DNA of 59,316 bases from an uncultured Planctomyces sp. (GTDB taxonomy: Bacteria > Planctomycetota > Planctomycetia > Planctomycetales > Planctomycetaceae), in contig CALDJX010000135.1 in the NCBI GenBank assembly GCA_937899075.1, positions 1-59,316 on the forward strand. Reading direction: 5' to 3'. Under the pieces are notes generated by a model, which worked only from the letters and a program-made list of their open reading frames with translations, ran no database searches and had not been told where the DNA came from. A program made the position numbers and the translations under genes. Of this stretch, positions 44,327 through 53,765 are shown one piece after another. The number at the start of each line of letters is the position of its first letter. Position 1 is the stretch's first letter.

Positions 44327-44358
44327 CGGAACAGCGGTCAGGCGACGGAGTAGGTTTG

Positions 44359-44727
44359 ATGAGCGATGACTCGAACAACGCCGTTCGTGACACCGACCGA
44401 ATTCGCTATCACGAGCCCGTGACGATCCGCCTTTACGGCTTCAAGGAAATCTCGCTGCCGACCTATCTGATGTGGTACCTGGCGACGATTATTCTGGTAG
44501 TCGTGCTCATCGCCGGGTGCAACGAGATCATGCAGCCTCAAACAAACTTCGGAGAAGGCCTCCGTCGATCAATTGAGCGAGAGGGCTGGGTTCTCGATGC
44601 CGTGGAATGGGCACCGACATGTCTCATCGCCGGGCTTGTTTTCGAAGTGTTCGAAGGAGCCTTCGTCATGTACGCCTTCCGCCGCCGATTTCGGCAGCTT
44701 CGCGACGAACAATCACCACTCGCCTGA
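44359..44727 (+). CDS. Small membrane protein of unknown function
   Basis: This 122-aa protein has a hydrophilic N-terminus, one strong membrane segment (about 37-56, WYLATIILVVVLIAGC) and a second weaker one near residues 82-102. No family is recognised. ATG 44359 is chosen because it follows the oxidoreductase stop by 32 nt and gives a compact protein; the frame is open upstream into the oxidoreductase gene. It probably shares the oxidoreductase transcript. Confidence 0.65.
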   Translation: MSDDSNNAVRDTDRIRYHEPVTIRLYGFKEISLPTYLMWYLATIILVVVLIAGCNEIMQPQTNFGEGLRRSIEREGWVLDAVEWAPTCLIAGLVFEVFEGAFVMYAFRRRFRQLRDEQSPLA

Positions 44728-44762
44728 TCTGAATTCGACCGTTAAATACTGCATCAACGCAA

Positions 44763-44796
44763 AACGCCCCGACAGCAACCAGGCTGCCGGGGCGTT
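44763..44796. terminator. Rho-independent-type terminator between convergent genes
   Basis: The 14-nt arms aacgccccgacagc (44763-44776) and gctgccggggcgtt (44783-44796) have a 6-nt loop and pair at 13 of 14 positions. On the minus strand the stem is followed by TTTTGCGTTG, a fair U-rich tail, so it most likely ends the minus-strand gene 44839-46596. It may also stop plus-strand transcripts from 44727. Confidence 0.7.
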
Positions 44797-44838
44797 CGTC
44801 ATGCATCTAAAGAAATGCAGCGTACGTTAAGACGAGTC

Positions 44839-46596
44839 TTAACGAGGTGGTTGCTGCATCTGCTGCTGGAAGTAGGTGAAAATCTGGAAGAAGCCCTGCA
44901 GAGTCTTCGCTTCAATGCGAGTTTTCATCTGAACTCCCTGCGGAACGGTCCCGGCTGAAAATCCAATATAGCTTCGTGGAACCGACAAGCCTGCAAGTTG
45001 CTCGGCCTTGATCGGAATTGGAATCGGGAACTTCTCGGTCGCGAGGACTGCTCGAGCCAGTACGATCGCGACGTTCGGAAGGTCAATCTGCCCGACGATG
45101 TTGGCTTCTTCAAGCAGACCGTCTCGACTCTTCTGATTGTCCGACGGCTTGGTGCCCGGCGTCGCATCGTAAGCAGCAAGCGCTTCCTTCATCGTGTCCT
45201 GCGTTCCGCCGATGGACTGAATCATGACGTCATCGTTCTTGACGACCAGCCGTTGAATCATTCCGTCCTTGCCGTGCAGCAACTCCTGAAACAGGTTCTG
45301 GAAGGCTGCGGCGGGATTCGCTTCTTCGTCGTACGTCTGCTTGACTGTGATCAGGTCGGCGCTGAGCCCGTCGTAAGATTCAGCGTCTTTCTTCACAGTA
45401 ATTTCCTGCTTCAAACCAGGCAGGTCCATCTTGTAAGCAGAGCCCATCTGCTGCGCAGCTTCCCGCATTTTCGCAGCAGGACTGACATTGCTGACGGTGT
45501 AGCCTCGGATCAAACCGGCGTTCTCGTCGCTATCATCGAGATGGAATCCCCAGCCCATCTCTCCGAATTTGACCTGCTTCAATTCGGCGACCATCTTCTC
45601 GATGTTCTTCACCGATTCAGGATCGCTTTCGATGACCTTCGTGGCGAACTGCATGCCCCATTCCATCATCCCTTTGAAGTCACCATGCAGTGCCATGTAG
45701 CCGTGCTTGTTTTGTGGCAACTTCGCAAGCACATCCAGCTTGGCGGTCTTTTGCGAACTCAGGAACTCGTCCGTCTTCGTACGAGCTTTGACGATCAGCA
45801 GTTCGTCAATCGTGATCGCTGAGTTGCTGATGGAAATGCCGATCGAAAACGATTTCGAATCACGCAGAGCCCGCAGCGCTCCGTGACCCATGTCGCCGTA
45901 GATTTCCAGAATGGCGGCCATGTTGAGGCCTGGCTGCGCCGGAATCTGAGCACTGAGTCCTTCGAGGAGTCCATCGAGCTGGTCATCCGCGCCTTCAAGT
46001 TCTGCTTGATAAGCTTCCGTCAAGCCCGCGACATTGACCCACACTGCCAAATCGGATTCGCCGAACAAGGCAGACGACCGATCGTCGATCGCTCCGCCGG
46101 CCGCGGGAGCTCCACCACTGATGCACTCTTCGACGAGTTCCATCACCGCTTCGTCCTTTGAGTACGCAACCCAGGAATCCTTCGAAGCGAACGTGAACGA
46201 GTCATCAACTCCGCCCTGCAGAGCTTTCACATCGGTAGCAGGCACGACGAAAACCACCGACGGCTCCGCACCTTTGACGGCGAAAACAGCGACGTACCAG
46301 TCCTGCTTGAGGTCGACTCCGCCCAGAGTCGGGTTGGAGATCACTGCTCCCAGGCCAGGAGCCTGGCCCTGCACCATGAAGCCCAGTCCGGGCTGCACGG
46401 CGTTGGCAAAATTGCCGACCTTGCCGATCGTCGCTTCCGGCGACTTCAGCCGGATGACGGCCGTCGCGTCGGCAGGGATCAAGTCGAGCGGACCGGCCGC
46501 ATGGGCGGAGAGCTGACTGACCAGCGCCAACCCGATCGCCACCGCGGCGATCCCGCTTCGGCGAATAAACAATCGTGATTTGTGTAATGACATCAT
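44839..46596 (-). CDS. Secreted protein of unknown function (DUF3352-like)
   Basis: This 585-aa protein has a signal peptide (about 1-34, ending LSAHAAGPLD). The mature start LDLIPADATAVIRLKSPE is like many planctomycete secreted proteins that open with a 'P.da...v.v' strand (DUF3352-like). The rest is an alpha/beta mix with no recognised catalytic motif. Two adjacent ATG codons (46596 and 46593) can serve as the start; an AGGAA lies about 14 nt upstream. It is followed by a good terminator and appears monocistronic. Confidence 0.75.
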   Translation of the reverse strand: MMSLHKSRLFIRRSGIAAVAIGLALVSQLSAHAAGPLDLIPADATAVIRLKSPEATIGKVGNFANAVQPGLGFMVQGQAPGLGAVISNPTLGGVDLKQDWYVAVFAVKGAEPSVVFVVPATDVKALQGGVDDSFTFASKDSWVAYSKDEAVMELVEECISGGAPAAGGAIDDRSSALFGESDLAVWVNVAGLTEAYQAELEGADDQLDGLLEGLSAQIPAQPGLNMAAILEIYGDMGHGALRALRDSKSFSIGISISNSAITIDELLIVKARTKTDEFLSSQKTAKLDVLAKLPQNKHGYMALHGDFKGMMEWGMQFATKVIESDPESVKNIEKMVAELKQVKFGEMGWGFHLDDSDENAGLIRGYTVSNVSPAAKMREAAQQMGSAYKMDLPGLKQEITVKKDAESYDGLSADLITVKQTYDEEANPAAAFQNLFQELLHGKDGMIQRLVVKNDDVMIQSIGGTQDTMKEALAAYDATPGTKPSDNQKSRDGLLEEANIVGQIDLPNVAIVLARAVLATEKFPIPIPIKAEQLAGLSVPRSYIGFSAGTVPQGVQMKTRIEAKTLQGFFQIFTYFQQQMQQPPR

Positions 46597-47367
46597 GTTG
46601 CAGAATTTCCTGGGTAAGAGTTTCTCGCAGAAAGACCTGTGCAACGTGCACGCGGCTCTCGTCGTAGTCCAAGGACAGTTTCCGGCCAGTCAACTTCGTG
46701 ACGCCGGGAGGAAAACACCCGAAACAGGTGTCCTATGCAAATGCCTGCAAAATCCGACATAGCTGACAATTCGCTCGCTCTGACCGTTTTGGAGTATAGC
46801 GGCGACAATAGAAAAAGGATCTCTGACTACCGCAGTTTGACTCCTTTGAAAACCGACCTATGTTTTCGCATCTCCCGCTGGTGACAGTCCGGGTCGACGA
46901 GACTCGGTGCTGACTTTGCGGTGATCGACTGCCTGAAATCAGTCAGCTTTGCGGCGTGACAAGGAGAGCTGGGAGCTTGAGGGGACCTTGTCACGCCTCT
47001 TTTCTTTGTGCTGACCTCGGCGGCTGCGGCTTCGCAGCAACGCCTGCCCGCCACGATAAGCCCGCGAATATCTGTCGAATACTGAGGCATTCCGATCAAG
47101 GCTGAAGCTCGTCCATGCGTGACGAAATCACCCTGACGACCGTCGAAACGTGGTTGTTTCTCGACCGTTTCCGGAAGGGCACTTGTATCAAACTGTGCCG
47201 ATTATGCCAATTCTGGTGATTTTAACAGTCAGCCTGCGTCGATGATTGCATGAGTTCATTCTGCGCGGGAGCCATGCGCTCAATTCGTGCAGACCGATAG
47301 GCGGATAGCGAGAATCAAATTCTCCACAATCTGCCCAGCGAATTGTCATCAGACGGAGCGACATCAA
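46597..47367. other. Intergenic region between divergent genes, with hairpin
   Basis: About 770 nt lie between the DUF3352-like gene (minus) and the coiled-coil envelope gene (plus). No open frame here is convincing. It contains a perfect 12-bp stem followed by a T-rich stretch (46953-46997), described separately, and must contain two promoters. A small RNA gene ending at that hairpin is possible but unproven. Confidence 0.45.
46953..46997 (+). repeat. Perfect inverted repeat followed by T-rich stretch (terminator-like)
   Basis: The arms ggcgtgacaagg (46953-46964) and ccttgtcacgcc (46986-46997) are exact complements around a 21-nt loop, followed on the plus strand by TCTTTTCTTTG. This is the shape of an intrinsic terminator, but no plus-strand protein gene ends here. 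It may end a small RNA, or it may be a repeat or a protein-binding palindrome. Confidence 0.55.
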
Positions 47368-49629
47368 GTGCAAAAAAGATTCCTGGACACCGCACTTCGC
47401 GTCACCGCGATCGCAACCATGATCATAGTGACACTCGGAATCGTATCATTCGGACTCTCTGTTTTCCGGACGTCGGGAGACAAGATCGCGTCTGCGACTG
47501 CGAACTCGGCGTTTCCCACCAATTCGGCGGAGAATGCATTGCCGACCTCTGGAAGTGAGATTCGCACAAGCCAACCGGCCGGGCCAGATCCGCTTGCCGA
47601 ACACCTCGAACGTCTCGGAAAACGCCTGGACGAAGTAGCCACTACGATTACTAAGGAACGCTCGACTCAATCCGAAATCGCTCGACTGGCAGACTCAATG
47701 CAGGCGGTGCGGCATCAGGCCGATCTTTCCGGCACGCGACTTCAGACAGAGCTTGGCAATCTGCGCGTCAGCAGCGAAGTCGAACTTCGAGATCTCAATC
47801 GTCAGGTCAATGGAGTTTCTGAGAACAGCCAGCGCCTTGAGCGGAATATGCTCGAGCAGCGAGCCGGAATTCTTGCAGCTCTCGAAAGCCAGAAAAACAC
47901 AATCACCTCTCAGGTAGCAAGCCTGAAGGGTGGTCTCGACGATGTTCATTCCGAGCTTTCGGAGCTGCGTTCGAAGTCGCAGTCCGCGCTGGCTTCCGTG
48001 AACGCTGCGCGTCTTCAACCTCCAGCGCCACTGAATTCTCTGGCGCCGGTTCCTGGCAGCCACGCCGCTGGCCATTCCGAGCATGGCTCAACCTGGCAGG
48101 AGCCAGTGGTCCTCGACTCGTCGATCAGCGTCCGACATTCAACGCCGTCAGCGAAACCAGCCGTTCAAACGGCGACGTCGACCGGTTGGAAAATCAGTCC
48201 GATGTCACACTCGGCGCCTCGTGTAAAGCCAACGATTGAAACGGCGACTCCAATACTGACATTGCCGCAGGCACCTCCCGCTGAACCAATGCCGGCAATA
48301 CTGCCACCTCTTCCAGAATCTTCACGACGCGCTGGGATGATTCGAGCGCCGCTGAAATCGACTCTTGCTCCGCCAGCCGCAGCGCGGCCGAATCGAGTAC
48401 CCGAGATCGTCGAGTTGCCGCTGCCAGAGGAATCTTTCGTCAGACAAATCGCAGCCGTTGCTCCGGCCGTCGAAAAAATCACAGCTCGCCAGTACGAAGT
48501 TCACACAACGGTCATTCACATCGCTGCGTCGCGTCCGGTCGATGTTGAACCAGCGGGTGTTCGGATGCTTAATCCAGAGCTGTCAACAACGGCGTACGGA
48601 CGACCCTGGTCACACGACGCTGTTACGCACGAGCTGCTGCGAAAGATTTCACTTCGAACCGAAGTAACGATCGTCGGTCGGCAACGAACTTCGATTACTT
48701 CGGCAGGAACCGAGCGGCTCAGCATTGGCTCATCCTGCCCGCATTGCAACGAGGTTCACGGCTTTGAGGCCGGCGACCGATTGATTCTCAACGCTGGCCC
48801 GGCTGCCGATAAGATTCAACGATTCCACATCGTCAGTGAAGTCGCTGGAGGCGGGAACACATTGGAATCGATGCCTCAGTTTGACCTGACTCCGATGGCG
48901 AATCAGACCTACGTGATTTGTGAAGAAGCAGTAGAAGGAACGGTCGAAGAAACAATCGAAGCCGGCCAAAGAAAGCTCGTACCGATTCACGGCGTTCTGA
49001 CTCCAGTTTCAGGACCGTCCCGAACACGAGTCGCGACACAGCTCATGCAACGAGTCGTCGTCATGACGTTTCGTGACGTGAACGCCAGATCGACAAACAA
49101 CGTTGTTGCTGCTGCGACGCGCCCAACGTCCGGCAACACAGTCCAGCAACTTGCTTCGATCGCGTTGCCGAGTCCCGAACCGGCAAAACGAAACGTGGTC
49201 AAAAATCTGACACCGGTCGACCGGTACCCCGTCTTCCTGCCGCCACCGGCTCCGGCGAAAAAGGCTTCGTTGGCGGATTCGAATGTCGAATTCGTCGCAA
49301 CAATTCAGGGAAGCGACTCTTCGAGAATTCAACGAACGAATCACGAGCAGGATGGTGACTACTGCGAAATCTGCGAGCAGCGGCACGGACCGAGCGAGGC
49401 TCAGGCTTCCGTTGCCGCTGAACCTGTCTCGAAGAAGGAAGACAGATCGTTCCTCGACTGGTTCCGCCGAGTTCGTTCGGAGTCGAGCGATTCAGAACCA
49501 GGCAACGTCACGAACGCAGACTTTCAGACCAAAGATTCGAAAGTCGAAGTCAAAAAGCCAGTGTCGACAGTTCGAAAATCTCAGCGACGATACGTCCTGA
49601 AGCCCGGCAACCGTCGGCCAGTGCGGTAG
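47368..49629 (+). CDS. Envelope protein with coiled coil and two CxxCxxxHG motifs
   Basis: This 753-aa protein has an N-terminal membrane anchor (about 8-31, TALRVTAIATMIIVTLGIV), a coiled coil (about 90-210), a Pro/Ala-rich linker, and a C-terminal half with beta-strand character (EVHTTVIHIAASRPVDVEP; RTEVTIVGRQRTSI) somewhat like secretin-associated proteins. Two short cysteine motifs have the same pattern: C457-PHC-NEV-HG and C666-EIC-EQR-HG. The family is not recognised. The start is GTG 47368 with GGAG 10 nt upstream. A TPR lipoprotein gene follows on the same strand, so a joint role in an envelope machine is possible. Confidence 0.75.
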   Translation: MQKRFLDTALRVTAIATMIIVTLGIVSFGLSVFRTSGDKIASATANSAFPTNSAENALPTSGSEIRTSQPAGPDPLAEHLERLGKRLDEVATTITKERSTQSEIARLADSMQAVRHQADLSGTRLQTELGNLRVSSEVELRDLNRQVNGVSENSQRLERNMLEQRAGILAALESQKNTITSQVASLKGGLDDVHSELSELRSKSQSALASVNAARLQPPAPLNSLAPVPGSHAAGHSEHGSTWQEPVVLDSSISVRHSTPSAKPAVQTATSTGWKISPMSHSAPRVKPTIETATPILTLPQAPPAEPMPAILPPLPESSRRAGMIRAPLKSTLAPPAAARPNRVPEIVELPLPEESFVRQIAAVAPAVEKITARQYEVHTTVIHIAASRPVDVEPAGVRMLNPELSTTAYGRPWSHDAVTHELLRKISLRTEVTIVGRQRTSITSAGTERLSIGSSCPHCNEVHGFEAGDRLILNAGPAADKIQRFHIVSEVAGGGNTLESMPQFDLTPMANQTYVICEEAVEGTVEETIEAGQRKLVPIHGVLTPVSGPSRTRVATQLMQRVVVMTFRDVNARSTNNVVAAATRPTSGNTVQQLASIALPSPEPAKRNVVKNLTPVDRYPVFLPPPAPAKKASLADSNVEFVATIQGSDSSRIQRTNHEQDGDYCEICEQRHGPSEAQASVAAEPVSKKEDRSFLDWFRRVRSESSDSEPGNVTNADFQTKDSKVEVKKPVSTVRKSQRRYVLKPGNRRPVR

Positions 49630-49712
49630 TTTGTTTCGTGCTCGCCTGTTTTCGTTTGAGAGAGGTTTTCCAGTCGGAGCAGTTGCTTTTGACAGTCCTG
49701 TTGAAAATCCGA

Positions 49713-49839
49713 AATAACTTCCCGGAAAACCGCCACGTCATTCCCGCGGAGGCGGGAAACCAGTTTCTCTGCGGTACTGGTTTCCCGCCTGCGCGGGAAT
49801 GACGAAAATCGCCGCTCTATTCGAAATCGGGAAGTTATT
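49713..49839. repeat. Nested palindrome with REP-like core
   Basis: The inner arms 49736-49763 and 49777-49804 (28 nt each, starting cgtcattcccgcg) match at 27 of 28 positions around a 13-nt loop. The outer arms aataacttcccg (49713-49724) and cgggaagttatt (49828-49839) are perfect. The core phrase tcattcccgc..gcgggaa resembles REP-like repeats known in many bacteria. It lies between the coiled-coil envelope gene and the TPR lipoprotein gene and could affect their co-expression. Confidence 0.8.
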
Positions 49840-49876
49840 CTCGACTCATTCCTTAGCAGGTTTCAAAGTGATCAGG

Positions 49877-51103
49877 ATGTTTTTCAGCATTCGACATCGG
49901 ACGAATCGAAACATCTTGTCTCCGATGTGCAGAGCGTTCGCCTTGCTCACCGTCTGCCAGTTTCTGTGCGGTTGCCAGTCGCCGCTTCGCACCGAGCCGA
50001 CCGTAGGAACACCAGCAATAAACTCTGTGGACCAGCACAGGCTATCGCCCTGGCAGGAAACGAATTCTCTGAGCAGCAGGCAGCAGATCGCCACGGCAGC
50101 CAGTCTGATGCATGCTGGCAACCTCGAGGCAGCACAGAAACAGTTGGTCGAAATTCTAACTGCTAATCCATCTGACAGTTCAGCGGTCGAGTTACTCGCC
50201 GAAGTCAGCCAGAAACTCGGCGACTATCGGTTGCAGCGAGCTTCTCTGCAACGACTGATCGCTCTCCAGCCGAGTTCTGCGACGGTCGCCAATCGGTGTG
50301 GAAAGAGGATCCTTGATTCCGTCCAGATGGAGGGCTCAGCAGGCGCATCTCGCGACGGTACTGCGTCGCCCGATACGATTAGCAGCCTTTCCGCATCCAC
50401 CGCGTTGGCCATTACCTCTTTGACAAACGCAGTGAAGCTGGAACCTCGCAACACCCTGTTCGCCCAGGATTTGTTTGCGGCGTTGATCGACCAGGAAATG
50501 GACGAGCAGGCAGAACGTGTTCTGCATGAGGCGTTGCAGCGAAATCCTCGCGACAAAGTTCTTCCGATGACCGCGGCGAGACTGTACGAATCACGCGAGG
50601 ACTGGTCGTCGGCTGTCTTCTATTACGATGTTGCGTTACGCAACGATCCTGGCAATCCCGTCTGGAGAAGGCACCGGGCTGTCTGCCATTTCAGGCAGGG
50701 ATCCTTTGAAAAAGCTCAGACAGATTTCAGTCGCTCGCTGGCAAATTCGCCGGTCAAGCCGCAGCTGTCGGAACATCTTGCGTGGGCCGAAGCCGCGCTC
50801 AAAACCGAGGACCACAAAGAGGCGTCGCGAGTTCTTGACCTCATCGTCAACGAAGGCGAATACCGAACTGCCGAGCTCGAAGTTCTGCGTGGTTCCTGCC
50901 TGTTGAAGCAGGGTAACTTTGAAGCAGCCGCTGAGGTCGTCCTGCAGGCACAACTGGAATGGCCGAAACATGCAGGCCTGTGGCGACTCGCAAAACAGAT
51001 CAAGGCTGCCGAAACAGGCACACCCACTATCGAAACTGACCGGTCGCTGGACCTTGCAAGTCTGATGATGCAAGCACCACTTCGGCAATTGCCGCTTCCC
51101 TGA
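49877..51103 (+). CDS. TPR-repeat lipoprotein
   Basis: This 408-aa protein contains a lipobox-like end to its leader (FALLTVCQFLCGC, the cysteine being the likely lipid site) followed by several tetratricopeptide-like helix pairs (for example AASLMHAGNLEAAQKQLVEILTANP and VELLAEVSQKLGDYRLQR). TPR lipoproteins scaffold envelope complexes. ATG 49877 is used; ATG 49925 gives a shorter, more usual leader but lacks a ribosome binding site. Earlier codons lie within the palindrome at 49713-49839 and are unlikely to be translated. Confidence 0.78.
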   Translation: MFFSIRHRTNRNILSPMCRAFALLTVCQFLCGCQSPLRTEPTVGTPAINSVDQHRLSPWQETNSLSSRQQIATAASLMHAGNLEAAQKQLVEILTANPSDSSAVELLAEVSQKLGDYRLQRASLQRLIALQPSSATVANRCGKRILDSVQMEGSAGASRDGTASPDTISSLSASTALAITSLTNAVKLEPRNTLFAQDLFAALIDQEMDEQAERVLHEALQRNPRDKVLPMTAARLYESREDWSSAVFYYDVALRNDPGNPVWRRHRAVCHFRQGSFEKAQTDFSRSLANSPVKPQLSEHLAWAEAALKTEDHKEASRVLDLIVNEGEYRTAELEVLRGSCLLKQGNFEAAAEVVLQAQLEWPKHAGLWRLAKQIKAAETGTPTIETDRSLDLASLMMQAPLRQLPLP

Positions 51104-51113
51104 TGCACGCCTT

Positions 51114-51629
51114 TCAGCTGGTCGAACGGTTGTCGCAAAACCATCGAAACATGACGCGAAACGGTGGTGTGAACTTCTCGGGCGACTCGTCAACCATCGA
51201 AGCGATCTCTTCCAGCGGCAGGAACTCGGCACTTGCAATTTCATCGGGATCCAGCACGGGTTCCGCATCCGTCACCAACTGATAAAGAGCGGAAAACTCA
51301 AACGCAGTGTCCGGCCCGGCAGGAAATTTCGCCAGGTATTCAATCGGGGAATCGAGGGACAACTCTTCGCTCAGCTCTCGAATCGCAGCCGTTTCGTAGT
51401 CTTCCCCGGAATCAACGTGCCCTGAAGCTGACGATGTGTAACAACCCGGGTACTGATCCTTCGAGTCCGAGCGTAGCTGCAGCAACATTCTCCCGTCGGG
51501 CTTCAGTACGAAAATACTGACCGCTCGGTGAAGCAGATTCTCCGAGTGTACGACTGATCGACGTTCCTGCCGCACCACTCGGTCGGCATCGTCGACGACG
51601 TCAAAGATTTCTTCACTCATAGTAGTCAT
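51114..51629 (-). CDS. Nudix hydrolase, isopentenyl-diphosphate-isomerase-like
   Basis: This 171-aa Nudix protein has the box GHVDSGEDYETAAIRELSEEL (GxxxxxExxxxxxxREUxEE pattern, intact). The N-terminal EEIFDVVDDADRVVRQE and HRAVSIFVLKPDGRMLLQLRS are as in the IDI/YfcD branch. The substrate is unknown; this branch hydrolyses or isomerises diphosphates. ATG 51629 or 51620 can start it. It converges with the TPR lipoprotein gene and is divergent from the BtpA-like gene. Confidence 0.88.
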   Translation of the reverse strand: MTTMSEEIFDVVDDADRVVRQERRSVVHSENLLHRAVSIFVLKPDGRMLLQLRSDSKDQYPGCYTSSASGHVDSGEDYETAAIRELSEELSLDSPIEYLAKFPAGPDTAFEFSALYQLVTDAEPVLDPDEIASAEFLPLEEIASMVDESPEKFTPPFRVMFRWFCDNRSTS

Positions 51630-51794
51630 GACTTCGTGCGAACAATCGTTGCCAGGATCCTGCAGACGTTTATTACGCTTGTGAGGTGCAGAGTGACAAC
51701 GGCTCAGCGATGATGCGAGCCAGTTTTTCTGGCAATCTTCGGTGGCACCGTCCACTCGGCATTTTTTCGCGTCGTCAGCATCCTCAGAGTAACA

Positions 51795-52592
51795 ATGCCC
51801 CATCCAGTTCTCGATTCAAATCGGCCAATCCTGATTGGCATGCTGCACGTGCCGCCGCTGCCGGGCAGCCCGCAGGCCACGCTTCCATTTCAGGCCATCC
51901 GCGATTTCGTCCTGCGCGATGCTAAGGCACTGATTGAGGGCGGCATCTCGAATCTGATGATCGAAAACTTCGGTGACACGCCCTTCTTCCCCGGCACAGT
52001 CCCTGCTCACACCGTTGCTCACTTAACGGCGATCGCCAACGAAGTCACGACTCGATTTCCAGCCGCCGAACTTGGAATCAATGTCCTGCGGAATGACGGC
52101 TGCAGCGCACTTGCAATCGCCGCCGCAACGGGCGCTTCGTTTGTTCGAGTCAATATCCTCAGCGGAGCACGATTGACCGACCAGGGGATTATCCAGGGGA
52201 TCGCTCACAACCTACTGCGTCTGCGAAAACAGCTCGCCGCCGAAGATGTCGCGATCCTTGCAGACGTCGACGTCAAACATTCAGCACCGCTCGCCCAACG
52301 ACGGCTCTCCGACGAAATTGAAGACGTCATCAAGCGAGGCCATGCGGATGCGATCATCGTTTCCGGAAACGCGACTGGCTCATCCGTCGACAAGACACAG
52401 CTGACCGAAGCCGTTGCGGCTGCCGGCTCAACGCCCGTTCTGCTTGGTAGTGGTGTAACGGCTGGAACTATCGCGAAGCTTGCGGGCGTTGCCGCTGGAT
52501 GCATCATCGGCACGGCGGTCAAACGTGATGGCAATGTGCACGAACCAGTTGACGTGCAGCGAGTCCGGGAGATTGTCTCTGTCAGTAGTTGA
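51795..52592 (+). CDS. BtpA/SgcQ family (beta/alpha)8-barrel protein
   Basis: This 265-aa protein matches the BtpA family, with LIGMLHVPPLPGSP at the N-terminus, GISNLMIENFGDTPFF, LGINVLRNDG, SFVRVNILSGA and a phosphate-binding-like GSGVTAGTIAKLAGVA end. Cyanobacterial BtpA affects photosystem I; in other bacteria the family's role is unknown, probably a sugar- or nucleotide-phosphate enzyme. It faces away from the Nudix gene. Confidence 0.88.
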   Translation: MPHPVLDSNRPILIGMLHVPPLPGSPQATLPFQAIRDFVLRDAKALIEGGISNLMIENFGDTPFFPGTVPAHTVAHLTAIANEVTTRFPAAELGINVLRNDGCSALAIAAATGASFVRVNILSGARLTDQGIIQGIAHNLLRLRKQLAAEDVAILADVDVKHSAPLAQRRLSDEIEDVIKRGHADAIIVSGNATGSSVDKTQLTEAVAAAGSTPVLLGSGVTAGTIAKLAGVAAGCIIGTAVKRDGNVHEPVDVQRVREIVSVSS

Positions 52593-52718
52593 GCTTCTCC
52601 GGCGCAGCTGAACTTCCCAGCGTCGAATCGGACGGGTGCAGAAAACACTCCGAATGAGTTCCAGCTTCGCCCGAGCTGCAGACCTGCCAGAACGAGAACC
52701 CTGCCGACGTAGAACTAA

Positions 52719-53762
52719 CTATCTCACGCTCTCAGAAACCTGCGGTGTATCCGCCGTCGAGTCTTCGTTTCGATCTGTCGAGAGCGTACCGAAGAATTCA
52801 ACCAGACGCTGGTCGTAGCGCTCCTGATCAGCTTGCCGAGCACCGTTGTGGCGTGCCTTAGGCACCATCCACAATTGGGCAGACTCGCTCCCGAGCGATT
52901 CGTGGAGCGACGTCGCAATTTCAGGGCGAACGTAGTTGTCGCGCCGGCCGGAGATCAACAGGACGGGGCGGGTCTTCAATGATGCCAGAGTTCGTTCCAG
53001 ATGAACGTAGCGGCATTTTCGTTTGAACTGGCTGTAAAGTCGTCCGCCAGTCAGGCTGAGTTCGACATGCCATGCCGGAATCCATCCGGCCATCCATTGA
53101 GGAACGAGCAGCGAAACCCAGCGTTGCGAAAACAGGCTCATCATCGATCGTGTCGAATAGGCACTTTCGCACGCGACGCATGCAATTGCTTCGGAAGTCG
53201 ATGCGGCGGCGAGTGCTGCCGAACCACCGCGGCTCACTCCGAAAATACCCAATGGCTGATCCTTAAGTTCATCACGAGACTCGATGAGCTGCAATGCTCC
53301 GCGGACGTCAGCCAGTTCAAATTCTGTAAGCCAGTGCAGAGGTTCGTAACCTGCCTGCTTGTCGCTTGAACCGTGGTTTCGGAAATCGAATGATAGAACT
53401 TCGAAACCCGCTGCAAACAGTCCTTCGCAGTACGACATGGCAGACCAGCGACTTCCACCAAGTTCGTGGCAAAAGAGCACGAGTCCACAAGATGGCCGCT
53501 TCGTCTGTTTGAAGTGACATGCCTGAAGTGAAAGACCATCGTCCGTTGTGAAGCTCAGCTCAGAAGCTCGAGAGTCGTCGCTAAAATTACCCGCATTCAG
53601 GGGGGGGGCATTCTCCAGCATACGCATTACTGCGCGACTGATCGCGAGCTGAACAACGATCATCATGATCGTTATCGCGACGAGACAAGTGGCGATAATC
53701 CAAGCCACGTTCAACTCCGAGAGGTACAGATTCGCTGAGATCACTTCACTGAAAAAAGCCAC
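52719..53762 (-). CDS. Membrane-anchored alpha/beta hydrolase
   Basis: This 347-aa protein has an N-terminal membrane anchor (about 19-41) and an alpha/beta hydrolase domain. The nucleophile is in GVSRGG, the acid in SGRRDNYV, and the histidine in KARHNGA; the oxyanion region is VLFCHELGGSR. The coding strand contains a run of nine C residues (53600-53608 read on the plus strand as G9) just after the anchor, encoding ...NAPPLN; slippage there would separate anchor and enzyme. It begins 4 nt after the fabF stop, so it is probably in the lipid synthesis operon and may be a thioesterase or lipase. Confidence 0.85.
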   Translation of the reverse strand: MAFFSEVISANLYLSELNVAWIIATCLVAITIMMIVVQLAISRAVMRMLENAPPLNAGNFSDDSRASELSFTTDDGLSLQACHFKQTKRPSCGLVLFCHELGGSRWSAMSYCEGLFAAGFEVLSFDFRNHGSSDKQAGYEPLHWLTEFELADVRGALQLIESRDELKDQPLGIFGVSRGGSAALAAASTSEAIACVACESAYSTRSMMSLFSQRWVSLLVPQWMAGWIPAWHVELSLTGGRLYSQFKRKCRYVHLERTLASLKTRPVLLISGRRDNYVRPEIATSLHESLGSESAQLWMVPKARHNGARQADQERYDQRLVEFFGTLSTDRNEDSTADTPQVSESVR

Positions 53763-53765
53763 AAA

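Noticed and set aside
49799-49876. Upstream start for the TPR lipoprotein at 49799
   Set aside because: That ATG lies inside the REP-like palindrome and would add an unlikely leader before the lipoprotein signal.
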